NCBI GenBank assembly: GCA_003149065.1
Contig: QGFZ01000001.1
Coordinates: forward strand, 1,364,001-1,428,000
Direction: 5' to 3'
DNA: 64,000 nucleotides
Origin: Ruminococcaceae bacterium R-25
GTDB taxonomy: Bacteria; Bacillota; Clostridia; Saccharofermentanales; Saccharofermentanaceae
The position numbers and the translations under genes are program-made. The notes under the pieces were generated by a model that had not been told where the DNA came from, made no database searches, and saw nothing but the letters and a program-made list of their open reading frames with translations. This document shows positions 31,906-40,191 of this stretch, one piece after another. Every line of letters starts with the position of its first letter. The stretch's first letter is position 1.

Positions 31906-32643
31906 TTAGATTACCGCGATAGCTTCTTCTACCGTTTCTGCATGTCCTTCCTTCAGTGCCTCAATAATGAGGGATACCTTCTGGCTCGTCTGATACTCTT
32001 CGGGAACGAGAGTCTCATATCTTCTCATGCTTGAGAGATTATCCTGATAGATATCGATCATTCTCTCATTCTTAAGACCCTGCTGGTATCTCTCGGATGC
32101 AATGCGGTTCATCATGTCAGCATTGCTGTTAAATGCGTCTCTCTTTTTTCTCGAGAGCCATAATCCCAGGAAGATGATCGCAAGTGCAACAATTATTGCA
32201 ACAAAATAACCACCGTAAATGTCAGTTACTGCATGGGATGTATATGTATCTATCTGTGCCTGAGTCATTGACGGCTGGGTGCCGGCACTCATAACAGTAG
32301 ATAACATAATTATCATCGAGATAATATAGATGACTATTCCTGCGCCGATTCCTCCAACCAGGAAAGGCCAGAAGAACTTCATGAGCGATCTCTTTTTATA
32401 GATCTGCTCATCTGTACGTGGGAACTCACTCTGCGGCTTGATCATTGTCTGGAGCTCTTCATTCTCGCTCAAAAGATCCCTGAACTTAGTCAGGTTCATG
32501 ATCAATACATGCTTTTCGGAATTGAACGGTCTCGCGGGACCTCCTGCCGGTGCTACATTTTCACCGTCTTTTGAAAAACCACACTTGGGACATTTCATAC
32601 CTGCAAACGGAAGAATGGTTCCACATGCTTTACAAGTATCCAT
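31906..32643 (-). CDS. zinc-ribbon membrane protein, unknown
   Basis: A 245-residue protein that begins with a CxxC-x(10)-CxxC zinc ribbon (CKACGTILPFAGMKCPKCG), then a soluble stretch, two membrane helices (about 87-114 and 140-163) and a helical cytoplasmic tail. Such ribbons usually stabilise the N-terminus of envelope or stress-response membrane proteins. I cannot assign a function. The ATG follows AGGAGG. It lies downstream of the MBL-GAF-GGDEF gene but a terminator separates them. Confidence 0.75.
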   Translation of the reverse strand: MDTCKACGTILPFAGMKCPKCGFSKDGENVAPAGGPARPFNSEKHVLIMNLTKFRDLLSENEELQTMIKPQSEFPRTDEQIYKKRSLMKFFWPFLVGGIGAGIVIYIISMIIMLSTVMSAGTQPSMTQAQIDTYTSHAVTDIYGGYFVAIIVALAIIFLGLWLSRKKRDAFNSNADMMNRIASERYQQGLKNERMIDIYQDNLSSMRRYETLVPEEYQTSQKVSLIIEALKEGHAETVEEAIAVI

Positions 32644-32683
32644 AGATACAACCTCCTTATAGATCTACCCTTATTTCTTTTAG

Positions 32684-32710
32684 AAAAACCTGTGCTTTTA
32701 GGCACAGGTT
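32684..32710 (-). terminator. terminator of the cyclase/GGDEF operon
   Basis: AACCTGTGC pairs perfectly with GCACAGGTT around a 6-base loop on the minus strand, followed by TTTC and more U. Confidence 0.85.
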
Positions 32711-32759
32711 CTCGCTAATGTATAAATAATACAGTAATAAAGATTTTTTTACAATGTTT

Positions 32760-34472
32760 TTACTCGCAGCAGACTTTGTTTCTTCCCGTCTCTTTGGCGG
32801 TATAGAGCCTCTCGTCGGCATTGCTGATATTCTCTTCAATAGACTTAGAAGGATCGAAAAGACTGCACCCGAAACTCATCGTGCATCTTATTGTATTTCC
32901 GTCTGCTGTAATATCGGATTCCATGAGCTTTAACCTGATGTCTTCGGCTTTCTTTGCAGCACCTGTAAGATCGGTGTCACGCATTACCATTACGAACTCT
33001 TCGCCGCCCCATCTGTATACGCTGTCAGTCTCACCGCAGAAGGATTCCAGGAGCTCAGATGAGAAGATAAGGACATCGTCGCCTGCGTTATGACCATAAG
33101 TATCATTAACACGCTTAAACCTGTCGATGTCGCAGATGAATACCGACATGATCTTTCCTGATTCGGGAATGAGATATTCTCTGAAGCGCTTACCGAAATC
33201 GTAGTAGAAACCCATTCTGTTCTTAAGGCCTGTGAGCCTGTCGTGATGGGAGTCTTCCAAAAACGTTTCGGACTCTAAAGCGATACCGCATACGAGAGCA
33301 GCAAGAGAGAGTTTTTTCGGATCCTCATCTTCATCAAAGCCATTCTCGTCATTTTTGTTGATGAGCTGCAACGCACCGATGAAATCACCGTTAACGTCAG
33401 CCACAGGCAGAACGAGAACAGAATTTGTCTTATAGCCTGTCTGGATATCGATCTCGTTATTGAAATCAGGATCGTTATAAGGATCATTTGTAATGACCGT
33501 TGTTTTTTCTCTCAGTGCCTTTCCTACAAGACCTGAGTCGTCCGGGATCACGATCTTTTCGACGCCTGTTGCAGACATCGTCCAGATCTGATTCTTTCTC
33601 TTGTCCCATTTCCAGAAGCTTGCTCTGTCGGCATCAACTATCGTCTTGCCGAGCTCTGTAAGATATGAGAACAACAACTGGTGATCCTTGTTGTTATTCA
33701 TGCACATGTCTTTATAGAGACTGTCGGATATCGTAAAGATACCGTCCAGAAGTCTTGCTGTGTCCTGGACCATGAAAGCCCGCTTTTCGAGCGGCGCAAA
33801 TTCGGCACCTGTATCGCTCAATATTTCTCCGATCCTCTTCTCTTCATCCATATGCATGAGATATACATGAACGCCGCGTTCGACATAATACTTGATCTTA
33901 TCGTGGATATCTACGCAGTAAAGATGAACAGGCGACTTATAAGCAGATACTTCAGTGAATAAATACGAGCCGTCGGAAATGTATTTTTCATAAGGTATGA
34001 GAGTATTCGTATCGCCTGTATAGACAACTCTGTTGCCATCGACAGTAAGGCAGTAGCCGAAGCACTTTCCAGCAAGTTCCTCTGTATGCGTTGTCTGGAT
34101 AGAGCAGACAAGCCACTCCGCTTCAAGTTCTTCTGCACAGGTCAGATCGTACCAGGAATCATTGCAGCCTTCGATCCTCGAGAGAAGATAGAAAAGGTCT
34201 CCCTCTACTTCCTTTGAAGGAGCGACTATAGTAATAGGTGTCTGTACGGAAAACTGTAAAAGATCAACGAGCATCCCGATCCCGCTGACATGATCTCCAT
34301 GCGTATGGGTAACCAGCAGATAGATGTGGTCGAACAGCGTGAGATTCATGTCGTTTAACTTCTCGAAAGAACTCATCGGACAATCGATAAGGATCAGATT
34401 GCCGTTATCGATGAAAAAGGCGCTGTTATGCTCATCTGCGAATGCAGAACCTCTGCCTAAAAAAGTAAGCAT
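32760..34472 (-). CDS. MBL-GAF-GGDEF diguanylate cyclase fusion
   Basis: A 570-residue soluble protein joining three domains. The first (about 1-235) is a metallo-beta-lactamase fold hydrolase with the metal motif VTHTHGDHVSG (His56, His58, Asp60, His61) and later GDTNTLIPY and YLMHMD, in the RNase Z/phosphodiesterase style. Next comes a GAF sensor (about 255-400, with LVLPVADVNGDFIGALQLINK). Last is a GGDEF domain (about 405-570) with RLTGLKNRMGF and GGEEF at 489-493, expected to make c-di-GMP from two GTP. The inhibitory RxxD site is not conserved (GETD). It starts 3 bases after the adenylate cyclase stop with GGAGG upstream, so the two nucleotide-signal enzymes are co-expressed. Confidence 0.88.
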   Translation of the reverse strand: MLTFLGRGSAFADEHNSAFFIDNGNLILIDCPMSSFEKLNDMNLTLFDHIYLLVTHTHGDHVSGIGMLVDLLQFSVQTPITIVAPSKEVEGDLFYLLSRIEGCNDSWYDLTCAEELEAEWLVCSIQTTHTEELAGKCFGYCLTVDGNRVVYTGDTNTLIPYEKYISDGSYLFTEVSAYKSPVHLYCVDIHDKIKYYVERGVHVYLMHMDEEKRIGEILSDTGAEFAPLEKRAFMVQDTARLLDGIFTISDSLYKDMCMNNNKDHQLLFSYLTELGKTIVDADRASFWKWDKRKNQIWTMSATGVEKIVIPDDSGLVGKALREKTTVITNDPYNDPDFNNEIDIQTGYKTNSVLVLPVADVNGDFIGALQLINKNDENGFDEDEDPKKLSLAALVCGIALESETFLEDSHHDRLTGLKNRMGFYYDFGKRFREYLIPESGKIMSVFICDIDRFKRVNDTYGHNAGDDVLIFSSELLESFCGETDSVYRWGGEEFVMVMRDTDLTGAAKKAEDIRLKLMESDITADGNTIRCTMSFGCSLFDPSKSIEENISNADERLYTAKETGRNKVCCE

Positions 34473-34475
34473 CTT

Positions 34476-36272
34476 TTATTCCTCCGGTCCGATAAGACGT
34501 AAGATCTCAAATCCGTCCGCCTTACCCTTAAGTTTGATTGGCTTTTCCAAAGGCTCGTACTTCATACGGCCATTGAGTTTATCGATTACGGAACGGCTGA
34601 CATAAACCATGCCGCCCGGTGCGTTTGCTTCAAGTCTTGCAGATGTGTTTACGGTATCGCCTATCGCCGTATAGTCCATTCGTCTTTCTGAACCCATGTT
34701 GCCGACGACTGCAGGGCCATAGTTAACACCGACACCTACGTGGATCTCCTCATTGATATCAGCCTTAAGTTTTGCCGACAATTCATCTGCGCCCTTAACG
34801 ATATCGAGAGCTGCCATGCATGCGTGATAGACTGCTTCGTCATCAGCGATCGGCGCACCCCAGAAAGCCATCGTGGCGTCGCCAATGAACTTATCGAGCG
34901 TTCCGTGATATCTGTCAACGCAGGCACTCGTCATGGAAAGATACTGGTTAAGGATGTAAACGACTTCTTCAGGAGACAATCTCTCGGACATCGTGGTAAA
35001 GCCTCTGATATCAACGAAAAGGACTGCGATATCAACAGTCTTGCCGCCCAGTTTCAAGCTCTCTGTGCCTTCCTTTAAGATCTCGCTTACGACATTAGGT
35101 GCTACGTATCTCTCGAAAGTCTTAGTAACATTCTGTCTTGCGATAGCAGCACGTATATAGTTTCCACCGACGCTTACAATGAAAAGCATGAATAATCCGA
35201 ACGGGACCCAGAGAGCATGCGTGATATAGCCTAAAGAGAACAGCCATACACTGATTCCCAAAGCTAAGCCGATACCGGCAATCGCAACGGGAACAGTAAA
35301 TCTCAGTTTTCTGTTGTCAGCAAAAATATAGAACGCCATGCAGCAGATCCACAATACGCCGAGCTGGACATAATCCGGAGCGTAATTTTTATAGTTTCCG
35401 TCAAGCAGGCACTGGACGACATTTGCATGGTATTCAACGCCGAACATCATCTCAGCTTTTTCTATCGGCGTGATAAAGGAATCCTGAAGGCCAGGCGTAT
35501 AAGGTCCGATATAAACTATCTTTCCCGCATAAGCGTCAGGATGGATATTTCCGCCAATAAGATCGCTCAGATTATAGCCGTCGTAGTATCCGCCGGGTTT
35601 CTTGGAATACGTGACATAAAAGCGTCCTCTGGAATCAGTATCAGGCATCGTTATCGAAAAGCCGTTCTTCTCGGCATACATCCTTGCTGCCTGATACTGC
35701 ATCGAATAACAGCGTCCGCTGTCGGGCTCTACGTATAAAGTAGCGTGACGGATAACACCGTCTTCATCGTACATCGCATTGATAGAACCCTGCGTTGTGA
35801 CATTTTTCAATTCTTCATAAGGTTCTTCATAACCTAAGACGGCGTATTCATCCAATGTAACCTTGCCGCTTCCGAAAGAATACTGTGAACCGAATGTAGC
35901 AGTCGTGGCAGTGATAACGTTTCCGAGATTTTCAGCAGCTTTGGCAAGCCTTAAATCTCCTTCATCATCCATCCTGCCTGAGTACTGGATATCGATCGCG
36001 ACTACGGCAGGAGCATTATCAGGATCAGATCCCAAAACCTCCAGAGCACTGGCCATAACAGATCTGTCCCAGCTGCTGTATGGACCGAAATTTTTGATAT
36101 CTTTATCATCAATTCCGATAATGACGATGTCGTTATCAACATATATCTCACGCTGGTACAACAAGTCATTGACCCACAAGTCAGCAGTTCTAAGAACTCC
36201 GCTGGCGCATATCAAAGTAATCGCTGTTGCCAGCAACACGGCATAGATCAGATGTCTGGTACGTTTACTCAT
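34476..36272 (-). CDS. CHASE2-type adenylate cyclase
   Basis: A 598-residue membrane receptor cyclase. One helix (8-26) leads to an extracytoplasmic CHASE2 sensor domain (about 27-300, with VIIGIDDKDI, VVAIDIQYSG and GKIVYIGPYTPGLQD), then three helices (302-318, 325-345, 350-372) and a class III cyclase domain (about 410-590). Metal-binding Asp421 (LFVDIRGFT) and Asp465 (FIGDATMAFWGAP), adenine-selecting Lys461 and Asp539 region (DYTAIGDTVN), and Asn542/Arg546 are present, so ATP to cAMP conversion is expected. The order CHASE2-3TM-cyclase is known in cyanobacteria and proteobacteria, often beside FecR-domain proteins, as here. Confidence 0.92.
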   Translation of the reverse strand: MSKRTRHLIYAVLLATAITLICASGVLRTADLWVNDLLYQREIYVDNDIVIIGIDDKDIKNFGPYSSWDRSVMASALEVLGSDPDNAPAVVAIDIQYSGRMDDEGDLRLAKAAENLGNVITATTATFGSQYSFGSGKVTLDEYAVLGYEEPYEELKNVTTQGSINAMYDEDGVIRHATLYVEPDSGRCYSMQYQAARMYAEKNGFSITMPDTDSRGRFYVTYSKKPGGYYDGYNLSDLIGGNIHPDAYAGKIVYIGPYTPGLQDSFITPIEKAEMMFGVEYHANVVQCLLDGNYKNYAPDYVQLGVLWICCMAFYIFADNRKLRFTVPVAIAGIGLALGISVWLFSLGYITHALWVPFGLFMLFIVSVGGNYIRAAIARQNVTKTFERYVAPNVVSEILKEGTESLKLGGKTVDIAVLFVDIRGFTTMSERLSPEEVVYILNQYLSMTSACVDRYHGTLDKFIGDATMAFWGAPIADDEAVYHACMAALDIVKGADELSAKLKADINEEIHVGVGVNYGPAVVGNMGSERRMDYTAIGDTVNTSARLEANAPGGMVYVSRSVIDKLNGRMKYEPLEKPIKLKGKADGFEILRLIGPEE

Positions 36273-36300
36273 AAATCATCATATATGGTGCTTTCAACTG

Positions 36301-37599
36301 TTAATCATCGTTAACAGCTGCACCCCAGCTGTAAGAGAAATAAGTTGTGCCATTGTATTCAAATCCTATAGAGTCCGGGCCTTGGAGTTCTGAAAGAATA
36401 ACCCATCTTCCGTTAACATAGCCCTTGTATCTTCCGTCAGAAGCTCCTAATCCTTCGTTAGCGCAGATATAGACCATATGGTCACCATATTCGACGCCCC
36501 ACCAATCGGTTTCTTCATAACCGTCAGGAGGAGTAGGTTCCTTTTCATCTTCATCGTCATCGCCAGATCCCTCTGTAGAAGGATCTGATGACGGATCCGT
36601 TGAAGGATCTGTCTGTGATGAAGGATCAGTCGTTGTTGTAGGAGTAGGAGTAGCTGTTGCCTTCGGCTTAGGCTTCGGTGTTGCTGTAGGCTTAGGTGTC
36701 GATGTAGGTAGCGGACTTGGGGTCGGAGAATCAGTCGGTACCGGCGAAGGTGTCGGAGTAGAAGTATCCTCCGGTGCATCTGTAGGTGTAGGCTCAGGTG
36801 TCGGAGAAGGAGTAGGAGATGCAAGACCTTTTAAAACCTTCTTGAGCTTATCCTCATTCCAGCCCGTATGCTCGCTGATCCTCTTCATGAGTGATTCATC
36901 ATCAGCAAGAGCAGCTAAATTGAAGTTGCCCAATTCATCCACAGGAACATAATCTAACTCAAACTGAACACTATCCTCAGGATTTTCGTCATCTAAAAGA
37001 TAGACCTTGACTCTTTTGCCTGCTTCAACTCTGGCAGTCTTTGTATATCCAGTCGTTTTGTTTGTAGCAGAAACTTCAACTACGCCATCCGTAACGATCA
37101 GGGTTTCTATATTCTCATCAGTCTCATCGTAATAAGCGATACCGGACGTACCGCGGATTCCGGCAGTCATAGTAGATGTCTTGATCTCGAAAGCCTCATC
37201 GTCTTTGAGCTTTTCGGTAACATTGAAGAATACGGCACCTTTGGTGAGCTTAAGTTCCAGCTTCTTGCCGTTCTTCATAAACTCCGCTCTGCTGTCATTC
37301 TGGAGCGTGATGATCTTCGTGTCATCAAGGCCAACGGTAGCAAGTCCGTCATCACCTGTATTCAGGGCATCGCCTGACTGGAAACGAAGATTATCGGAAA
37401 CAGGCTTTGAGCCACCCCTTGAATCTTCGATATTAACTGTTCCTTCAGCATGAAGGAGTCTCATCGTTGTAGCGAGGTATTTACTGCGCGAAAAAACGAC
37501 GCAAACAACAACGACGGCTGCAACTACAACCGCCGCTGAAACAGCCATAATAATCTTCTTTTCACGTGTGAGATTCATAAACTTATCGATAATGCTCAT
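36301..37599 (-). CDS. FecR-like membrane-anchored protein A
   Basis: A 432-residue protein with a short cytoplasmic start, one membrane helix (15-36), an outside FecR-like domain (about 48-190: LRFQSGDALNTGDDGLATVGLDD, LKLTKGAVFFNVTEKL, TSTMTAGIRGTSG), a conserved TGWNEDKLKK helix and a Pro/Thr/Ser-rich stalk of about 110 residues. It ends in a roughly 70-residue module (WWGVEYGDHMVYICA... YKGYVNGRWVILSEL). The start at 37599 has GGGGAGG upstream; a longer frame runs into the relic gene behind it. It precedes the CHASE2 cyclase by 28 bases. FecR domains sense or relay signals at the envelope; a sensory partner role for the cyclase is inferred. Confidence 0.82.
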   Translation of the reverse strand: MSIIDKFMNLTREKKIIMAVSAAVVVAAVVVVCVVFSRSKYLATTMRLLHAEGTVNIEDSRGGSKPVSDNLRFQSGDALNTGDDGLATVGLDDTKIITLQNDSRAEFMKNGKKLELKLTKGAVFFNVTEKLKDDEAFEIKTSTMTAGIRGTSGIAYYDETDENIETLIVTDGVVEVSATNKTTGYTKTARVEAGKRVKVYLLDDENPEDSVQFELDYVPVDELGNFNLAALADDESLMKRISEHTGWNEDKLKKVLKGLASPTPSPTPEPTPTDAPEDTSTPTPSPVPTDSPTPSPLPTSTPKPTATPKPKPKATATPTPTTTTDPSSQTDPSTDPSSDPSTEGSGDDDEDEKEPTPPDGYEETDWWGVEYGDHMVYICANEGLGASDGRYKGYVNGRWVILSELQGPDSIGFEYNGTTYFSYSWGAAVNDD

Positions 37600-37678
37600 A
37601 AGATCTGCCTCCCCTGCCCGAGTGGTTTGATGATCTTTTTTAATTATAACATATATGAGAAAGCAATTACGGTAACGG

Positions 37679-37786
37679 TCATTGACGGCAACGCAGCACA
37701 GCAACAACTACAACCACTACTGCTACAGAGCAGATAATGATTTGTTTAAGGAAGGATAAACTCATAAAGTTGATAACTGACATCAT
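37679..37786 (-). pseudogene. 5' relic of a FecR-like paralogue
   Basis: A 35-codon frame starting MMSVINFMSLSFLKQIIICS and ending in a poly-valine helix and a stop codon matches the first 30 residues of paralogue B at protein and DNA level, including its upstream sequence and a GGAG site. Everything after the membrane helix is missing. It is a truncated extra copy between paralogues A and B; it could still encode a tiny membrane peptide. Confidence 0.75.
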
Positions 37787-37864
37787 ACGACTCCTATAAA
37801 TCTTCTGTTGCTTCAATTCATTCCATATGACAAGGTTATCTTAATTACCTGCACGACAGAAAAA

Positions 37865-39349
37865 TCAATCAGCATAGTACGTTATCTCTTTATCACCATA
37901 GTTAAAAGCATATACAATCGGACTGACACTCTTATAATGCAAAGGTACCCATTTTCCGTTTATCGGAGCTGAATATGTATAAGTTTCTCCGCCATTATCA
38001 TTTGGAACTTTATAGTAGCGAATGTAAACAGGGTGCCCATTATAAGTTGTTCCCCATACTCTTCCTTCACCATACTTTCCGTAAGTACCAACGCCATCGC
38101 TTACAAAGTCAGCATCAGTAGGAACATAAGAATAATCAGGTTCAACAGGCGTCGGAATAGGAGTAGACGTAGGTGTAGGTGTGTTTGTAGGTGTATTTGT
38201 TGCTGTCGGTCTGGTAGTCGGCGTAATTGTTGCTGTCGGCCTGGTTGTCGGCCTGGTTGTCACTGTCGGAGTGGCAGTCGGCGTACTTGTCGCTGTCGGG
38301 CTGGTAGTTGGTGTATTAGTAGCCGTTGGCCTTGGAGAAGGCGTCGGTGATGTGGTTGGTCGCCTTGTTGCCGTCGGCTTTGGTTTAGCCATAGGAGACG
38401 GTGAGATAGTCGGCTCCGGTGTCGGAGTCGGAGAAGGTGTCGGTGTGGACGGCGGTGTAGGTGTCGCAGGAGGCAATGTTGGTTTCGGTGTGATCGTCGG
38501 AGTCGAAGACGGTGTTACCGTAGGAATAGGCGTAGGAGAAAGCGTTACTATAGGCGTAGGTGCCTTCTGTCTTTCTTCTGCATCCTTGATTGCATCTTCA
38601 AGACCGCCCTGGTCCCAACCGGTGTCATTAGCGATTCGTTTTACGAGTTTCTTATCCTTACCGATATTTCTGAGAGCAAAATCATCAAGATCTCTTGCGT
38701 TGACTTTGTTATTGCTGAACTCTACGGAATCTGTCTTTCTGTCATCATAATAAGTGACCTGCGCTTCTTCACCGCCGGAAACTTCCATTGTTTTCGTTTC
38801 ACCTGTGATCTGGTTTGTAGCCGATAATGCAACTACTCCGTCTGTAACGACAATTGTCTCTTTGCCATCATCTTCGACGGCATAATAGACAATGCCTGAC
38901 GTGCCTCTGATACCGGCAGTCATCGTAGATGTCTTTATCTCAAATGTCTCATCGGGTTTTAACTTTTCGGTGACGTTGAAAAATACGGCGCCCTTAGTCA
39001 GTTTAAGTTCAAGGTGTTTTCCGCTTTTCGTAAACTCAGCTCTGCTGTCGTTCTGAAGAGTGATTATCTTTGTCTCATCAAGGCCGACCGAAGCAATACC
39101 GTCTGCTCCTGTGTTCATGGCATCGCCGGACTGGAAACGCATATTACCCTTAACAGGTCTGGAATTACCATTGGAATCTTCGATATTTACAGTACCTTCA
39201 ACATTAAGAAGCCTCATCGTAGTAGCAGTGTACTTGTTGCGGTTCAGTACAATTCCAATCACAACAGCAACTACAACCACTACTGTTACAGAGCAGATAA
39301 TGATTTGTTTAAGGCGGGATAAACTCATAAATTTGTCAACTAACTTCAT
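37865..39349 (-). CDS. FecR-like membrane-anchored protein B
   Basis: A 494-residue paralogue of protein A. A membrane helix (about 15-35) precedes the FecR-like domain (MRFQSGDAMNTGADGIASVGLDE, LKLTKGAVFFNVTEKL, TSTMTAGIRGTSG) and the DTGWDQGGLEDAIKD helix. A stalk of about 150 residues is built of Thr-Pro, Ser-Pro and Pro-Thr-Ala-Thr repeats, long enough to cross the cell wall. The C-terminal module (WGTTYNGHPVYIRYYKV... APINGKWVPLHYK... ITYYAD) is shared with protein A. The ATG at 39349 has AGAGG upstream. It follows paralogue C by 31 bases. Confidence 0.82.
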   Translation of the reverse strand: MKLVDKFMSLSRLKQIIICSVTVVVVVAVVIGIVLNRNKYTATTMRLLNVEGTVNIEDSNGNSRPVKGNMRFQSGDAMNTGADGIASVGLDETKIITLQNDSRAEFTKSGKHLELKLTKGAVFFNVTEKLKPDETFEIKTSTMTAGIRGTSGIVYYAVEDDGKETIVVTDGVVALSATNQITGETKTMEVSGGEEAQVTYYDDRKTDSVEFSNNKVNARDLDDFALRNIGKDKKLVKRIANDTGWDQGGLEDAIKDAEERQKAPTPIVTLSPTPIPTVTPSSTPTITPKPTLPPATPTPPSTPTPSPTPTPEPTISPSPMAKPKPTATRRPTTSPTPSPRPTATNTPTTSPTATSTPTATPTVTTRPTTRPTATITPTTRPTATNTPTNTPTPTSTPIPTPVEPDYSYVPTDADFVSDGVGTYGKYGEGRVWGTTYNGHPVYIRYYKVPNDNGGETYTYSAPINGKWVPLHYKSVSPIVYAFNYGDKEITYYAD

Positions 39350-39380
39350 AAGACACCTCTGGATTTTCTGTTGCTTCAAT

Positions 39381-39962
39381 TTATTTCATTGCCGGAGTCT
39401 GTATAATAGTCGGAGAGGATACCGGTGCCGACGTCGGAGAAATCTCCTCAGTTGTTTCCTCAGTCGGCACCGGTGTAGGTGTCTCGGACGGACCCTGAGC
39501 ATTCTCATTCTCAAGATCCATATTGGCTTTTTTAAGTTTGTCTTCATCCCAACCTGTGTATGCCGCTACTCTGTTCTTGAGATCAAATCCGTCAGGATTT
39601 TCTTCAGTAACGGGATCAAGTTCGAACTCGACACTATCTTCGGTTCTATCGTTATTCAGATAGACTTTTATCTCCCTGCCGCCGTCGGCATTGTCGAAGC
39701 AGATCATTTCAGAAATGCCACGAATGCCGGCGGTCATTGTAGAGGGCTTTATCTCAAAGGTTTGGTCTGCCTTGAGTTTTTCTGTAACGTTGAAAAATAC
39801 TGTTCTGTCTTCCACATCAAGAAGACTCATAGTTGTATACGGATACTTATTACGGGAAATAACAATGCAGACTGCAACGGCAGCGATAACCGCTACCAGA
39901 ACAACAGGCATTATTAATTTCATATTGGGAGATAAGGATTTAATGCTATTTACTAAACCCAT
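39381..39962 (-). CDS. FecR-like paralogue C with internal deletions
   Basis: A 193-residue, intact frame that has lost most of the FecR core. The N-terminal helix (about 15-36) and SRNKYPYTTMSLLDVE are like paralogue B. The sequence then jumps to VFFNVTEKLKADQTFEIK, skipping about 70 residues that carry the FQSGDA and GLDDTK strands in the others. A second loss removes the strands after GIRGIS. The YTGWDEDKLKKA helix and a short Pro/Thr tail remain; the C-terminal module is absent. Both deletions keep the frame, so a product is possible, but the fold is probably broken. It is likely a decaying gene or a recombination reservoir. Confidence 0.75.
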   Translation of the reverse strand: MGLVNSIKSLSPNMKLIMPVVLVAVIAAVAVCIVISRNKYPYTTMSLLDVEDRTVFFNVTEKLKADQTFEIKPSTMTAGIRGISEMICFDNADGGREIKVYLNNDRTEDSVEFELDPVTEENPDGFDLKNRVAAYTGWDEDKLKKANMDLENENAQGPSETPTPVPTEETTEEISPTSAPVSSPTIIQTPAMK

Positions 39963-40132
39963 ATGAATCCGCCTTTCCGTAACAGGTAATGGAGCGGTAT
40001 GAATTCATACCATAGCAGGATATCGAAAAGGCCTAAAACATGCTACCCAAATTTAACGCAACTTTTTTGTGCGTTTTGCTGCAACACCGGAGTTCTCATT
40101 TTATTATTTAGAAATCAGTTAGCGTAGACATA

Positions 40133-40162
40133 ACAAGGCTGCCTCGTATGAGACAGCCTTGT
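40133..40162 (-). terminator. hairpin after FecR-like gene D
   Basis: ACAAGGCTG pairs with CAGCCTTGT plus an inner CTC/GAG around a 4-base loop; the U-tail on the minus strand is weak. Confidence 0.6.
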
Positions 40163-40191
40163 AAAGTTATTACTTTATAAATGACCAGCTA

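Noticed and set aside
37600-37707. N-terminal extension of FecR-like gene A
   Set aside because: The extra residues read across the relic gene and a likely promoter region; the GGGGAGG site fixes the start at 37599.
38181-38750. Plus-strand reading frame rich in Val/Gly repeats
   Set aside because: It is the reverse shadow of the Pro/Thr stalk of FecR-like gene B; there is no ribosome site and no independent support.
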